Assembly (NCBI RefSeq): GCF_022095695.1
Contig: NZ_JAIFZM010000007.1
Coordinates: forward strand, 124,001 to 188,000
Direction: 5' to 3'
DNA: 64,000 nucleotides
Source of the DNA: Oceanobacillus jordanicus
GTDB lineage: Bacteria; Bacillota; Bacilli; Bacillales; Amphibacillaceae
A program made the position numbers and the translations under genes. The notes under the pieces were generated by a model, which was given only the letters and a program-made list of their open reading frames with translations, made no database searches and was not told the origin of the DNA. Positions 8,968 to 17,012 of this stretch are shown here, in pieces. Position 1 is the first letter of the stretch. The number at the start of each line of letters is the position of its first letter.

Positions 8968-9453
8968 ATGAAACGTTTTGTTCAGGCACTGGAGAAAATA
9001 CAAATCACATTAGGCATCATATTTTTATGCATGTTTTTCCTTGTGATCTTACTACAAATTGCAACAAGGTATATGGGCGTATCTGTCATCTGGACGGAAG
9101 AGGTGGCCAATTATACGTTTATCTGGGCAGTATTTATGGGGGCAGCTGTCATGGTGAATCGGAGAGAGCATTTTAACTTTGACATGCTGCGAACAAAGTT
9201 AAAAGGAAAAAAACGACTTTCTATAAGCATTATTAGTGACCTCGTTTTAATTGGATTCCATATCGTTTTATTCTTGCTTGGCATCCAAATCGTCATGGAG
9301 TTTTGGAATTACACATGGGCAACCCTTCCTGACATGAAGATGGGATATGTATGGCTATCCATCCCTGTCATGGCTGGGACGATGCTGCTTTATTCCATCA
9401 CACATCTGATAGAACATATGAAAGCATGGAAAGCGAAGGAGGTAACGGAATAA
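8968..9453 (+). CDS. TRAP transporter small membrane subunit (DctQ family)
   Basis: The 161-residue protein has four predicted membrane segments, as usual for DctQ, and the family-typical W-T-E-E motif (VIWTEEVANY) near residue 37. The start at ATG 8968 is favoured by GGGGAGGT at 8953-8960; ATG 8950 would precede the ribosome site. Its TAA overlaps the ATG of the large subunit by one base (TAATG), showing tight coupling. DctQ and DctM form the sodium-driven membrane complex that accepts substrate from the DctP protein. Confidence 0.92.
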   Translation: MKRFVQALEKIQITLGIIFLCMFFLVILLQIATRYMGVSVIWTEEVANYTFIWAVFMGAAVMVNRREHFNFDMLRTKLKGKKRLSISIISDLVLIGFHIVLFLLGIQIVMEFWNYTWATLPDMKMGYVWLSIPVMAGTMLLYSITHLIEHMKAWKAKEVTE

Positions 9454-10739
9454 TGGGATTTCTTTTATTAGGAATGTTTATCGTACTGATGTTGATTGGC
9501 GTTCCAATCGCATTTGTTATTGGGATTGTCGCCTTAATTGGTATTTTCGGTATTCCGTATACACCGGAAGCAACGGTTGCGATGAAGATGGTAAATGGAC
9601 TCGATTCCTTCGTCTTGCTCGCAGTACCTTTATTTATTTTGGCAGCGAACTTAATGAATTCTGGAAAGATCTCCGAAAAATTAATTCAGCTTGCACTTGC
9701 AATGGTAGGAAGAGTTCGTGGTGGTCTTGCTCACGCAAATATTTTAGTATCCATGATGTTTGCTGGAGTATCCGGTGCATCACAGGCCGATACGGCAGGT
9801 GTAGGGAAAATCCTTATACCAAGTATGTTGAAAAATGGCTATGACAAGGAGACTGCGGTTGGCGTTACTGCTGCATCTTCTACAGTAGGGGTGGTCATTC
9901 CACCTAGTATTCCGATGATCATATTCGCTGGGCTAACAAATGCTTCGATTGGTGGGCTTTTTCTCGGAGGAATCATACCTGGAATTTTAATCGGTCTATC
10001 TATGATGGTATTCATCTACATTATTGCGGTAAAACGTAATTACCCGAAAGCAGAGAAAACGGAACTTAAGGCATTTAGTAAGCTAGCTTTGGAAGCGCTC
10101 CCGGCACTCTTTACGCCTATCATTATCATTGGTGGCATTATTTCCGGGTTTTTCACTGCAACAGAGGCCGCAGCAGTAGCTTCCCTTTACACGCTTTTTA
10201 TCTGCATGTTCTATTATAAAACATTAAAGCTAAAGCATTTACCGAAAATTCTGATGGATACATTGGCATTAAGCTCACTTTCCTTATTTGCACTAGCTGC
10301 AGCAAGCGCTCTTGGTGAATTAATGAGCTACTATCAGCTCGGAACAATGGCACAGGAGTTTTTCACAAATAATATCGGTGCGAAATGGCTATTTATCGTT
10401 GTCATTATTGCATTCTTCCTATTTGTGGGTACGTTTATGGATGCAATTCCTGCCATGATCCTGTTTGTTCCAGTTATTCTACCGACAGCAGTTGAGTTTG
10501 GAATCGATCCAATTCACTTAGGATTAATTGTGGTTATCACGCTTGCTATCGGACTCATCACACCACCATATGGACTATGTTTGTTACTGGCAGCGAAAAT
10601 TGGAAACATGTCGACTGAACGCTCTTTCGTTGCGGTTTTACCGTATATTGCTATTGTTCTTGTCGTGCTGGTGTTTATCGCGTTCTTCCCAGACATTGCA
10701 TTCTTTATTCCAAAACTCATTAACCCATCATTATTTTAA
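9453..10739 (+). CDS. TRAP transporter large membrane subunit (DctM family)
   Basis: The 428-residue product has about twelve hydrophobic segments and the DctM landmarks SGASQADTAGVG (near residue 105) and VIPPSIPMI (near 148), with a second repeat near the C-terminus containing LITPPYGL. The length is typical. ATG 9453 overlaps the stop of the small subunit and has GAAGGAGGT upstream; longer open frames starting further upstream lie inside the DctQ gene. It catalyses ion-coupled uptake of the substrate delivered by the lipoprotein. Confidence 0.93.
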   Translation: MGFLLLGMFIVLMLIGVPIAFVIGIVALIGIFGIPYTPEATVAMKMVNGLDSFVLLAVPLFILAANLMNSGKISEKLIQLALAMVGRVRGGLAHANILVSMMFAGVSGASQADTAGVGKILIPSMLKNGYDKETAVGVTAASSTVGVVIPPSIPMIIFAGLTNASIGGLFLGGIIPGILIGLSMMVFIYIIAVKRNYPKAEKTELKAFSKLALEALPALFTPIIIIGGIISGFFTATEAAAVASLYTLFICMFYYKTLKLKHLPKILMDTLALSSLSLFALAAASALGELMSYYQLGTMAQEFFTNNIGAKWLFIVVIIAFFLFVGTFMDAIPAMILFVPVILPTAVEFGIDPIHLGLIVVITLAIGLITPPYGLCLLLAAKIGNMSTERSFVAVLPYIAIVLVVLVFIAFFPDIAFFIPKLINPSLF

Positions 10740-10860
10740 AAATACTTTCGATACTGGTTTAGAGAGATTGGGACAAGCACGATCTGGTTGATATGCCATA
10801 TAACAGGGTACATTAGTTTGATAGATAGTAAAACAGTGATAAACAAAAGGAGCCGATGAT

Positions 10861-11532
10861 ATGGATACAAATAAGAAATTAGTAGCGGAAAAAGCGGTTG
10901 AAGAGATTAAGGATGGCATGACAGTGGGACTTGGTTCTGGCTCGACAGTATATTGGATGCTCCAAGCATTGGGAGAGCGGGTAAAGGACGGACTTGAAAT
11001 AGTAGGTATTCCCACTTCACAGAAAACAGAAAAGCTAGCAAAAGAACTAGGTATTCCATTAGCAGATTTTTCTTCAGTAGATGGTATTGACCTCGCGATA
11101 GATGGGGCAGATGAGGTAGATCCACATCTGAATTTGCTTAAAGGAGGCGGTGGCTCACTAGTTCGGGAGAAAATCGTCGACATTTTAGCAAAGCGACTGA
11201 TCATTATCGTTGATGAGACAAAGGTTGTGGATTATTTAGGCACGTTCCCCTTGCCAGTTGAAGTCGTACCATTTGGATGGGAGACGACAAGTAAACGGAT
11301 AGCGGAATACGGCTGTCTCCCGCGTCGAAGAGAACAAAACGGAGAAGCATTCATTTCAGACAATGGGAATTATATATTAGATTGCGATTTTGAAAGCATT
11401 GAAAAGCCCGCCGAACTACATGAAAACCTGAAGATGTTAGTCGGCGTGGTGGAAACAGGACTCTTTATTAACATGGCGGACGTCGTAATGGTCGGCCATG
11501 CCGGGATGGTGGACGTACTAACAAAAGCGTAA
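10861..11532 (+). CDS. rpiA: Ribose-5-phosphate isomerase A
   Basis: The 223-residue enzyme interconverts ribose 5-phosphate and ribulose 5-phosphate. Family motifs are clear: GLGSGSTV near residue 22, DGADEVD near residue 81, and KGGGGSLVREK near residue 94, which carries the catalytic region. ATG 10861 follows AAAAGGAG. A 121-base gap with nothing recognisable separates it from the TRAP genes. Its place in the operon makes sense if HxlA uses ribulose 5-phosphate as formaldehyde acceptor or releases it, because RpiA links that pool to the pentose phosphate pathway (inference). Confidence 0.95.
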   Translation: MDTNKKLVAEKAVEEIKDGMTVGLGSGSTVYWMLQALGERVKDGLEIVGIPTSQKTEKLAKELGIPLADFSSVDGIDLAIDGADEVDPHLNLLKGGGGSLVREKIVDILAKRLIIIVDETKVVDYLGTFPLPVEVVPFGWETTSKRIAEYGCLPRRREQNGEAFISDNGNYILDCDFESIEKPAELHENLKMLVGVVETGLFINMADVVMVGHAGMVDVLTKA

Positions 11533-11556
11533 TGCGTAAGTCGAGGGGGAGAAAAA

Positions 11557-12510
11557 ATGAAAAAAGATGTTATAACGATCGGGGAAGCAATGATTGCATT
11601 CAATCCATCTTCCACTGGACCGATGAAATTTGTGAATGGCTTTGAAAAAAATATAGGTGGGGCAGAGCTCAACGTAGCGATAGGCTGTGCCCGTCTTGGA
11701 CTCCAAACAGGTTTTATGAGTAAGCTCGGAAATGATGAGTTTGGAAAATATATCTACAATTTTGCCAGAGGAGAAGGGATCGACGTATCGCAAATCGGAT
11801 TTGTTGATGGCTACCCAACCTCTCTAAACTTTAAAGAAATAATGGAGGATGGCAATGTCCGAACCTTTTACTACAGAGACAAATCTCCTGTACTAGAAAT
11901 GGAACCAGAAGATTTAGATGAAAGCTATTTTGCATCAGCACGGATTCTCCATTTAACAGGGATTTTTCCGGCAATAAATCCAAAGAATATGGCGATTTTT
12001 GAGCGGGCAATCGAGTTAGCAAAGAAGCACGATGTACTTATTTCATTTGATCCAAATATTCGTTTGCGGATGTGGTCAAAAGAAGAAGCTCGGGAAACAC
12101 TTTCAACCATTCTGCCACATGTCGATATTCTTCTGGCAGGAGATGAAGAAATGGAAATCATCATGGGAGAGAATGACCCAGAAACGATTATTGAAAAGGT
12201 GAAAACACTTGGTGTCTCCTACATCGCTGTTAAACAGGGAGATAAAGGAGCAGTTGTTTATCACAATGGGGAACTCATTCACGCACCGGTAGTTAAGGCT
12301 TCAAAAGTAGTGGACACCGTTGGAGCGGGCGATGGCTTTGATGCGGGGATGCTTTATGGAATCCTGCAAGGCTGGCCATTAGAGAAAATTGCAACCTTTG
12401 CGGCAACGATCGGTTCGATGGTCGTTAGTGTAAAAGGGGATAATGAAGGGCTGCCTTATTATGAAGATGTCCAAGCTAGAATGGGAGAAATTGAACGAAT
12501 TGAACGCTAG
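11557..12510 (+). CDS. kdgK: 2-dehydro-3-deoxygluconate (KDG) kinase, PfkB family
   Basis: The 317-residue ribokinase-family enzyme phosphorylates KDG to KDPG with ATP. The N-terminal GEAMIAF and the GGAELNVA motif (near residue 34) are typical of KDG kinases, and the C-terminal anion-hole and base motif DTVGAGDGF is near residue 252. The ribosome site GAGGGGGAG precedes ATG 11557. KdgK and KdgA in one operon give a complete KDG to pyruvate route. A general sugar kinase with other specificity is possible, but the pairing with kdgA makes KDG most likely. Confidence 0.92.
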   Translation: MKKDVITIGEAMIAFNPSSTGPMKFVNGFEKNIGGAELNVAIGCARLGLQTGFMSKLGNDEFGKYIYNFARGEGIDVSQIGFVDGYPTSLNFKEIMEDGNVRTFYYRDKSPVLEMEPEDLDESYFASARILHLTGIFPAINPKNMAIFERAIELAKKHDVLISFDPNIRLRMWSKEEARETLSTILPHVDILLAGDEEMEIIMGENDPETIIEKVKTLGVSYIAVKQGDKGAVVYHNGELIHAPVVKASKVVDTVGAGDGFDAGMLYGILQGWPLEKIATFAATIGSMVVSVKGDNEGLPYYEDVQARMGEIERIER

Positions 12511-12524
12511 AAAGGATGTGGAGT

Positions 12525-13148
12525 ATGAAGTTACAGCTTGCTTTAGATCGTTTAAGCCGAGAGGAATGCTTTCGAATACTGGAAGAAACGAAAGAGTCAG
12601 TTGATATTATTGAGGTAGGCACAGGGGTTATTAAAGAATATGGAATGGAAATTGTACGTCAGGTACGGGCGAGGTATCCTGATAAAACAATCGTAGCAGA
12701 CATGAAAACATGCGATGCTGGCAAACACGAGGCAAAACAGGCATTTGAGGCTGGGGCAGACATTACGACGGTTATGGCATTTTCTGGCGACCTTACGATT
12801 GCCGATACATTGCGCGTAGCAAAAAAGCATGGAAGTCGGATTATGATTGACCTTCTAGAGGTTGATAAAGCAGAAAGAGTGGAAGAATTGGTTGGTTTAG
12901 GCGTCGATTTAGTAAGCTTACATGTCGGCAAGGATAAGCAACAGGAAGGAAGTTTTGATACAAGTCTTTTTGCTCTAGTTAAAGATCATAATATCGAGGT
13001 AACAGTAGCTGGTGGGATAAATGCAGAGACATTACCTGACATTATAGAAGGAAAACCAGATACTGTCATTGTTGGAAGTGCGATTACCAAGGCAGAAAAC
13101 CCGCGTGAAGCAGCAGACCAACTGAAAGAGCTGTTACCACAAAGATAG
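12525..13148 (+). CDS. hxlA: 3-hexulose-6-phosphate synthase (HxlA; OMP-decarboxylase superfamily)
   Basis: The 207-residue TIM-barrel protein should condense formaldehyde with ribulose 5-phosphate, or run in reverse. The catalytic ADMKTCDAG motif near residue 58, an early LALDRL, and the phosphate-binding VAGGI and VGSAI segments match the HPS/KGPDC family. I chose ATG 12525 because AAAGGA at 12511-12516 lies upstream; ATG 12516 would overlap it. The related decarboxylase of 3-keto-L-gulonate 6-phosphate is the main alternative, but the hexuloisomerase HxlB in the same operon favours HPS. The hxlA and hxlB genes are 5.4 kb apart. Confidence 0.82.
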   Translation: MKLQLALDRLSREECFRILEETKESVDIIEVGTGVIKEYGMEIVRQVRARYPDKTIVADMKTCDAGKHEAKQAFEAGADITTVMAFSGDLTIADTLRVAKKHGSRIMIDLLEVDKAERVEELVGLGVDLVSLHVGKDKQQEGSFDTSLFALVKDHNIEVTVAGGINAETLPDIIEGKPDTVIVGSAITKAENPREAADQLKELLPQR

Positions 13149-13165
13149 GGTAAGGAGCGGATGGA

Positions 13166-14149
13166 ATGAGAATCGGAACAGTTGGCACAAGCTGGATTAC
13201 AGAATCCTTTATTGAAGCAATAAAAGAGGTCGATGGAGCAGAGCTATGTGCTGTTCATTCAAGGGCAGAAGTAAAAGCTGAAAACTTTGCCCGAAAACAT
13301 GGTGCAGCATATTACTATACGGATTTACAGGAAATGGCTGAAAGTGACCATTTGGATTGTGTATATCTTGCTTCTCCTAACTCGCTTCACTTTAAGCAGG
13401 CTGTGTTATTTCTGGAACAGGGCAAGCATGTGATTTGTGAAAAGCCGATGTTTACCAGTCTAAAAGAATTTGAGGAAGCTCATCGTGTTGCAGAGGAAAA
13501 TGGGGTTCGTTTATTCGAGGCAATGCGCAATCTTTATACACCAAACTTTCAAAAGGTAAAAGCAGAGTTTTATGATGTGGGGCAGCTGCGAAATGTGCTC
13601 CTTCATCGGATGAAATATTCCTCTCGCTATGATGATCTACTAGCAGGAAAGGAACCAGCCATTTTTTCAGCGAAATTTGCGGGTGGTGCACTGGTTGACC
13701 TAGGTGTCTATCCTATTGCAGTGGCTGTCGCGTTGTTTGGAAAACCGCTTGATGTGCAGTATACTCCAGTCATGCTCTCTAGTGGTGTGGATGGTAGCGG
13801 GACCTTAGTGCTAACATATCCTGGGTTTGTGTGCACCATCCTCTGCTCAAAAATTTCTACCTCCTATTTGGAATCGGAAATTCAGGGTGAGGCAGGAACC
13901 ATTAGCATTGATGATATTGGCGCCTTTTCTAATATCCATTACAAGCCACGTTCGAAAGGGGAATGTACCTGGAACGGAGCTACTCAGCGGGAAAATGTGA
14001 TGGCCTATGAACTTGAAGCGTTTCTGGATTGTATGCAGGAAGGTGATTCACCAGCCTATGAAGAAATGAAGGCGATTAGCCGAGAAGTACTTGCCATTAC
14101 CGAAACAGCACGAAAACAAGCTGGGATTTATTTTGAAGGAGAGGACTAG
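13166..14149 (+). CDS. Gfo/Idh/MocA family NAD(P)-dependent oxidoreductase
   Basis: The 327-residue protein has an N-terminal Rossmann fold (GTVGTSWITE at residues about 4-13) and the family motif ICEKPM near residue 92, whose lysine is catalytic. The C-terminal half is the alpha/beta substrate domain with GGALVDLGVYPI, carrying the Asp and Tyr positions of the family. It is the last gene of the operon, 17 bases after hxlA. Members oxidise or reduce sugars and sugar acids; the substrate is not predictable. Because it sits with hexulose enzymes, a 3-keto sugar or sugar acid is worth testing (inference). Confidence 0.88.
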   Translation: MRIGTVGTSWITESFIEAIKEVDGAELCAVHSRAEVKAENFARKHGAAYYYTDLQEMAESDHLDCVYLASPNSLHFKQAVLFLEQGKHVICEKPMFTSLKEFEEAHRVAEENGVRLFEAMRNLYTPNFQKVKAEFYDVGQLRNVLLHRMKYSSRYDDLLAGKEPAIFSAKFAGGALVDLGVYPIAVAVALFGKPLDVQYTPVMLSSGVDGSGTLVLTYPGFVCTILCSKISTSYLESEIQGEAGTISIDDIGAFSNIHYKPRSKGECTWNGATQRENVMAYELEAFLDCMQEGDSPAYEEMKAISREVLAITETARKQAGIYFEGED

Positions 14150-14183
14150 CATTGCTAGTCCTCTTTAAATCTATTGAAGTAGC

Positions 14184-14288
14184 AGCAAAGTCGAGCGAGA
14201 ATCCAGCAAAGTCGAGCGGGGAACCAGCAAAGTCGAGCGAGAAGCCAGCAAAGTCGAGCGAGCAGTCAGCAAAGTCGAGCGAGAAACC
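14184..14288. repeat. Tandem array of five 21-bp repeats
   Basis: Five consecutive 21-base units begin with AGCAAAGTCGAGCG and differ only in the last bases. They lie 35 bases after the oxidoreductase gene in non-coding DNA. Because 21 is a multiple of three, open frames of repeated AKSSEKP-like peptides appear on the plus strand, but no credible start or ribosome site supports them. Confidence 0.9.
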
Positions 14289-14431
14289 GCAAACTCGTGT
14301 GACTAACCTCCTAAATCCCACGCCTCCAGCCCAGGTATCCCTTCCAAATTCTCCACTAATCTATTGCGAATAATCAAAATCGGAAGTTGACTAGTTACCT
14401 AGAGTTGATTATCATGAAAGTAATTGAATAG

Positions 14432-14600
14432 GAAAAAGATGGGTTGGGCTATACCGAGGTATAGCTCATTAAAAGGGAAGTCCGGTGCAATTCCGGTGCG
14501 GTCCCGCCACTGTAAATGAGAGTTTTCTATTGCATACCACTGTCACTTGATGGGAAGGTCATAGAAAATGAAGATCATGAGCCAGGAGACCTGCCTGTTT
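14432..14600 (+). ncRNA. Cobalamin (adenosylcobalamin-type) riboswitch
   Basis: The conserved core is present: AAAAGGGAAGTCCGGTG near 14471, then GGTGCGGTCCCGCCACTGT near 14495, and the 3-prime box GCCAGGAGACCTGCC at 14581-14595. The order and spacing match the B12 riboswitch class. A terminator lies about 100 bases downstream, before the B12 uptake genes, so ligand binding probably stops transcription. The 5-prime edge is approximate. Confidence 0.95.
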
Positions 14601-14698
14601 TTTTACACCATTCAAACCTACGCGGATAGGGAGGTGTGTCAGCGGATTTTACAGCTAGAGCTTTGTATACATAATTGTTTAATACGCTACGTCACGCA

Positions 14699-14729
14699 TG
14701 CATCTCTTCGGGAAGAGGTGTATTTTTTT
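14699..14729 (+). terminator. Terminator downstream of the cobalamin riboswitch
   Basis: An 11-bp stem (14699-14709 with 14712-14722, two G-T pairs) with a tight 2-base loop precedes seven T residues. It is the likely expression platform of the riboswitch. Leader from riboswitch to gene is about 470 bases, longer than usual, partly because a repeat lies between. Confidence 0.85.
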
Positions 14730-14731
14730 GT

Positions 14732-14851
14732 ACATTGAGAAAGTATAAAATTTCAGCAAGGAGGCAAACACGACGCAGTTGAAATTTTGATGTGACAAGT
14801 ATAAGAAAAACGTACATATTCCCTAAAGGGCAAGCGAATGCGAGTTTTTCT
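14732..14851. repeat. Dispersed 120-bp repeat, copy 1
   Basis: The 120 bases match 63253-63372 in the same orientation with about 15 differences and no gaps by hand count. The element holds two potential hairpins: AAATTTCA paired with TGAAATTT, and AGAAAAAC paired with GTTTTTCT. Both copies start directly after the T run of a terminator. No protein is encoded. Confidence 0.9.
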
Positions 14852-14906
14852 CATGAGTTCATCGGGGCGATAGCGACGTTTATCAATAAAATAAGGAGGT
14901 TGGCAT

Positions 14907-16946
14907 ATGAAGAATAGAATGGTAAAATACGCTGCATTTTTACTTAGTTTATTACTCATCGTCGGTAATTTAACATTTATACAACCAGTTCAAGCTACAA
15001 CTATGGATAATGCTGTTACGATAAAGGCAATTGATGAAAACGGTGAAGAAGTGTTTGGATTAACGGCCATAGAAATAGACGAAGGCGACACTGCCTTTGA
15101 AGTATTACTGGAAGCCGGCGAGAAAGAAGACAAGGAAATACAATATGATGAGTATGATTTCGGAAACTATGTAACTGGCATCGGTGAAGTGCTGGAAACC
15201 GATACCCACTCCTGGTCCTTCAATGTAAACGGGAAGGCAGCAGATGTTGGTGCATCCTCTTTCGAAGTAGAGAATGGAGATAATGTTTTATTTGCATTAA
15301 GGGATTTGGAGGACTTTTCACCTGAAGTGTCGATAAATGTGACAGCCACCGACATTAATGATAACGCTATCATAAATAAAGAAGTGGCCATTGCGACAGG
15401 GTCCAGTGCTTATGATGCATTGTATCAGGCGGCAGCACAAGAGGACCTGAGCCTCGATGTTTCCGTAGATGATATGTATTTTACTTTTGTAAACAACGTT
15501 GGAGAAACAGAGCTTGGGCCGAATGATTATTGGAATGTAGCGGTGGATAATGAGGCACTTTCTACAAGTATTGCTGACCACACAGTTCAGGAAGGTCAAG
15601 AGGTTCAATTGCAGGTTACTACATATGAATCTCCTGAAGATGTAGAAGTAGAGGAAGAAACACCATCAGAGGAAGAAGATGCTCCAGCTGAAGAAACCGA
15701 AGATGAATCCAAAACACCTGCAGATAAGGAAACACCAGCAATCAACGAGAAGCAGGTTCAAGCAAACGTTGATGATATTCTATCCTACATGGATGCAGCA
15801 TCTATTGAACTAAGCTATGGTAGTGAATGGTGGGTTTGGGGTGTTGCCCATACGAATCGGGAAATCCCTGATAGCTATGTAGAAAGCATTGAGGCATTAG
15901 TGAAAGATAACGAGGGAGAATTTCGTAATCTATTTGAACTTGAAAAAATAATTATCGCGCTTAGTGCTGCTGGAAAAGATGCTTCTGATATAAATGGCAT
16001 AAATTTAATTGACAAGTTGGCAACTCACTCTTGGATGGAGGAGGGGGATCCGGCAATTAATGCGGCAATCTATGGATTGCTCGCGATAGATAGTGCGGAA
16101 TTTGCTGTGTTAGAAGATTTCCGTACCATGCTGATCACAAGTATTTTAGATAAAGAGCTAGAAGATGGAGCCTGGTCTTTCTTTGGAAGTAATCCAAGTC
16201 CAGACATTACCGGAATGGCACTAGCCGCGCTTGCTCCTTATAAAGAGGATCCAAAAGTGAAAACAGCAATTGATCGCGCTGTAACGTATCTATCAGAAAG
16301 TCAGGATGCTGAAGGTGGCTATGATATTGCGTTCAATGGCGGCGATTCTAGTGAGTCTGTTTCACAGGCTATCATTGGATTAGCAGCAGTTGGAGCAGAT
16401 CCAACATCCCCGTCGTTTACTAAAGAAGGTGGCAACCTTTTACAGCATTTGGTTAAGTTTAAACAGGAGGATGGCGGATATAGCCACCTACTTGATGGTG
16501 GGTCTACTGATATGTCCACACAGCAGGCATTATTAGCATTTGTCGCTTATCAAAAGCTAGTAAACGGAACTGGTTCGGTTTATCAATTCTCCGCACCAGT
16601 TGAAGAAGAACCACCTAATGAACCTGAACAGCCAGAGGATCCGAAAGATACAGAAAAACCGGAAGCGGATCCTAATCAGCCAGGAACAGATGACGAACCA
16701 AAGGATGAAGATCCGAAACCTGAAAAGGGAGACAATACTTCAGATAAAGGGAAAAACAATGAAACAAATGAACATGTAAAGCAACTTGAAAACGCGGGTG
16801 ATAAACAAACAAATGCATCTGGTGAAAAACTGCCGAATACATCAACTAATACTTTTAACTTCCTAGCAAGTGGTTTAGTGCTTCTGCTTATTGGGGGAGC
16901 CATTTTCTTGATGTGGAGAAAACGTCAAGCAAACGAAAGTATGTAA
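14907..16946 (+). CDS. LPXTG-anchored transcobalamin-like protein (two DUF4430 domains plus alpha/alpha-toroid)
   Basis: The 679-residue protein has a signal peptide (residues 1 to about 31), two DUF4430 domains (about 34-135 and 140-245), an acidic Pro/Glu-rich linker, an alpha/alpha-barrel region with prenyltransferase/squalene-cyclase-like repeats (about 275-555, with GAWSFFG and EGGYDIAF), a second Pro/Asp/Glu-rich wall-spanning region, and a sorting signal: LPNTS, a hydrophobic stretch, then RKRQ. Sortase should attach it to the wall. DUF4430 and the toroid are the two domain types of animal transcobalamin. Behind a B12 riboswitch and before an ECF transporter, a role in capturing cobalamin at the surface is strongly suggested. 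ATG 14907 follows AAGGAGGT. Confidence 0.88.
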   Translation: MKNRMVKYAAFLLSLLLIVGNLTFIQPVQATTMDNAVTIKAIDENGEEVFGLTAIEIDEGDTAFEVLLEAGEKEDKEIQYDEYDFGNYVTGIGEVLETDTHSWSFNVNGKAADVGASSFEVENGDNVLFALRDLEDFSPEVSINVTATDINDNAIINKEVAIATGSSAYDALYQAAAQEDLSLDVSVDDMYFTFVNNVGETELGPNDYWNVAVDNEALSTSIADHTVQEGQEVQLQVTTYESPEDVEVEEETPSEEEDAPAEETEDESKTPADKETPAINEKQVQANVDDILSYMDAASIELSYGSEWWVWGVAHTNREIPDSYVESIEALVKDNEGEFRNLFELEKIIIALSAAGKDASDINGINLIDKLATHSWMEEGDPAINAAIYGLLAIDSAEFAVLEDFRTMLITSILDKELEDGAWSFFGSNPSPDITGMALAALAPYKEDPKVKTAIDRAVTYLSESQDAEGGYDIAFNGGDSSESVSQAIIGLAAVGADPTSPSFTKEGGNLLQHLVKFKQEDGGYSHLLDGGSTDMSTQQALLAFVAYQKLVNGTGSVYQFSAPVEEEPPNEPEQPEDPKDTEKPEADPNQPGTDDEPKDEDPKPEKGDNTSDKGKNNETNEHVKQLENAGDKQTNASGEKLPNTSTNTFNFLASGLVLLLIGGAIFLMWRKRQANESM

Positions 16947-16954
16947 GACAAAAG

Positions 16955-16983
16955 ATCGGGTAATCGATGAATGGTTACCCGAT
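16955..16983 (+). other. Stem-loop between the two B12-binding genes
   Basis: ATCGGGTAA (16955-16963) pairs perfectly with TTACCCGAT (16975-16983) across an 11-base loop. There is no T run, so it may be an RNA processing or stability element, giving different levels of the wall protein and the genes behind it, rather than a terminator. Confidence 0.5.
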
Positions 16984-17012
16984 TGTATGTTTAGCCAAGG
17001 AGAGAAAAACGC

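Noticed and set aside
8950-8968. ATG 8950 as start of the TRAP small subunit
   Set aside because: The strong GGGGAGGT site lies after this ATG and fits ATG 8968 instead.
12525-13148. 3-keto-L-gulonate 6-phosphate decarboxylase (UlaD-like) as the function
   Set aside because: Same superfamily, but the operon has the hexuloisomerase partner and lacks UlaE/UlaF-type genes; kept only as an alternative.
14184-14288. Possible CRISPR array
   Set aside because: Repeats are contiguous without spacers, and no cas genes are present. The same holds for the other 21-bp arrays.
14152-14373. Open frame encoding repeated AKSSEKP peptides
   Set aside because: It arises from the 21-bp tandem repeats, whose period is a multiple of three. 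It would need a TTG start without a ribosome site, and an open frame exists on the other strand as well.
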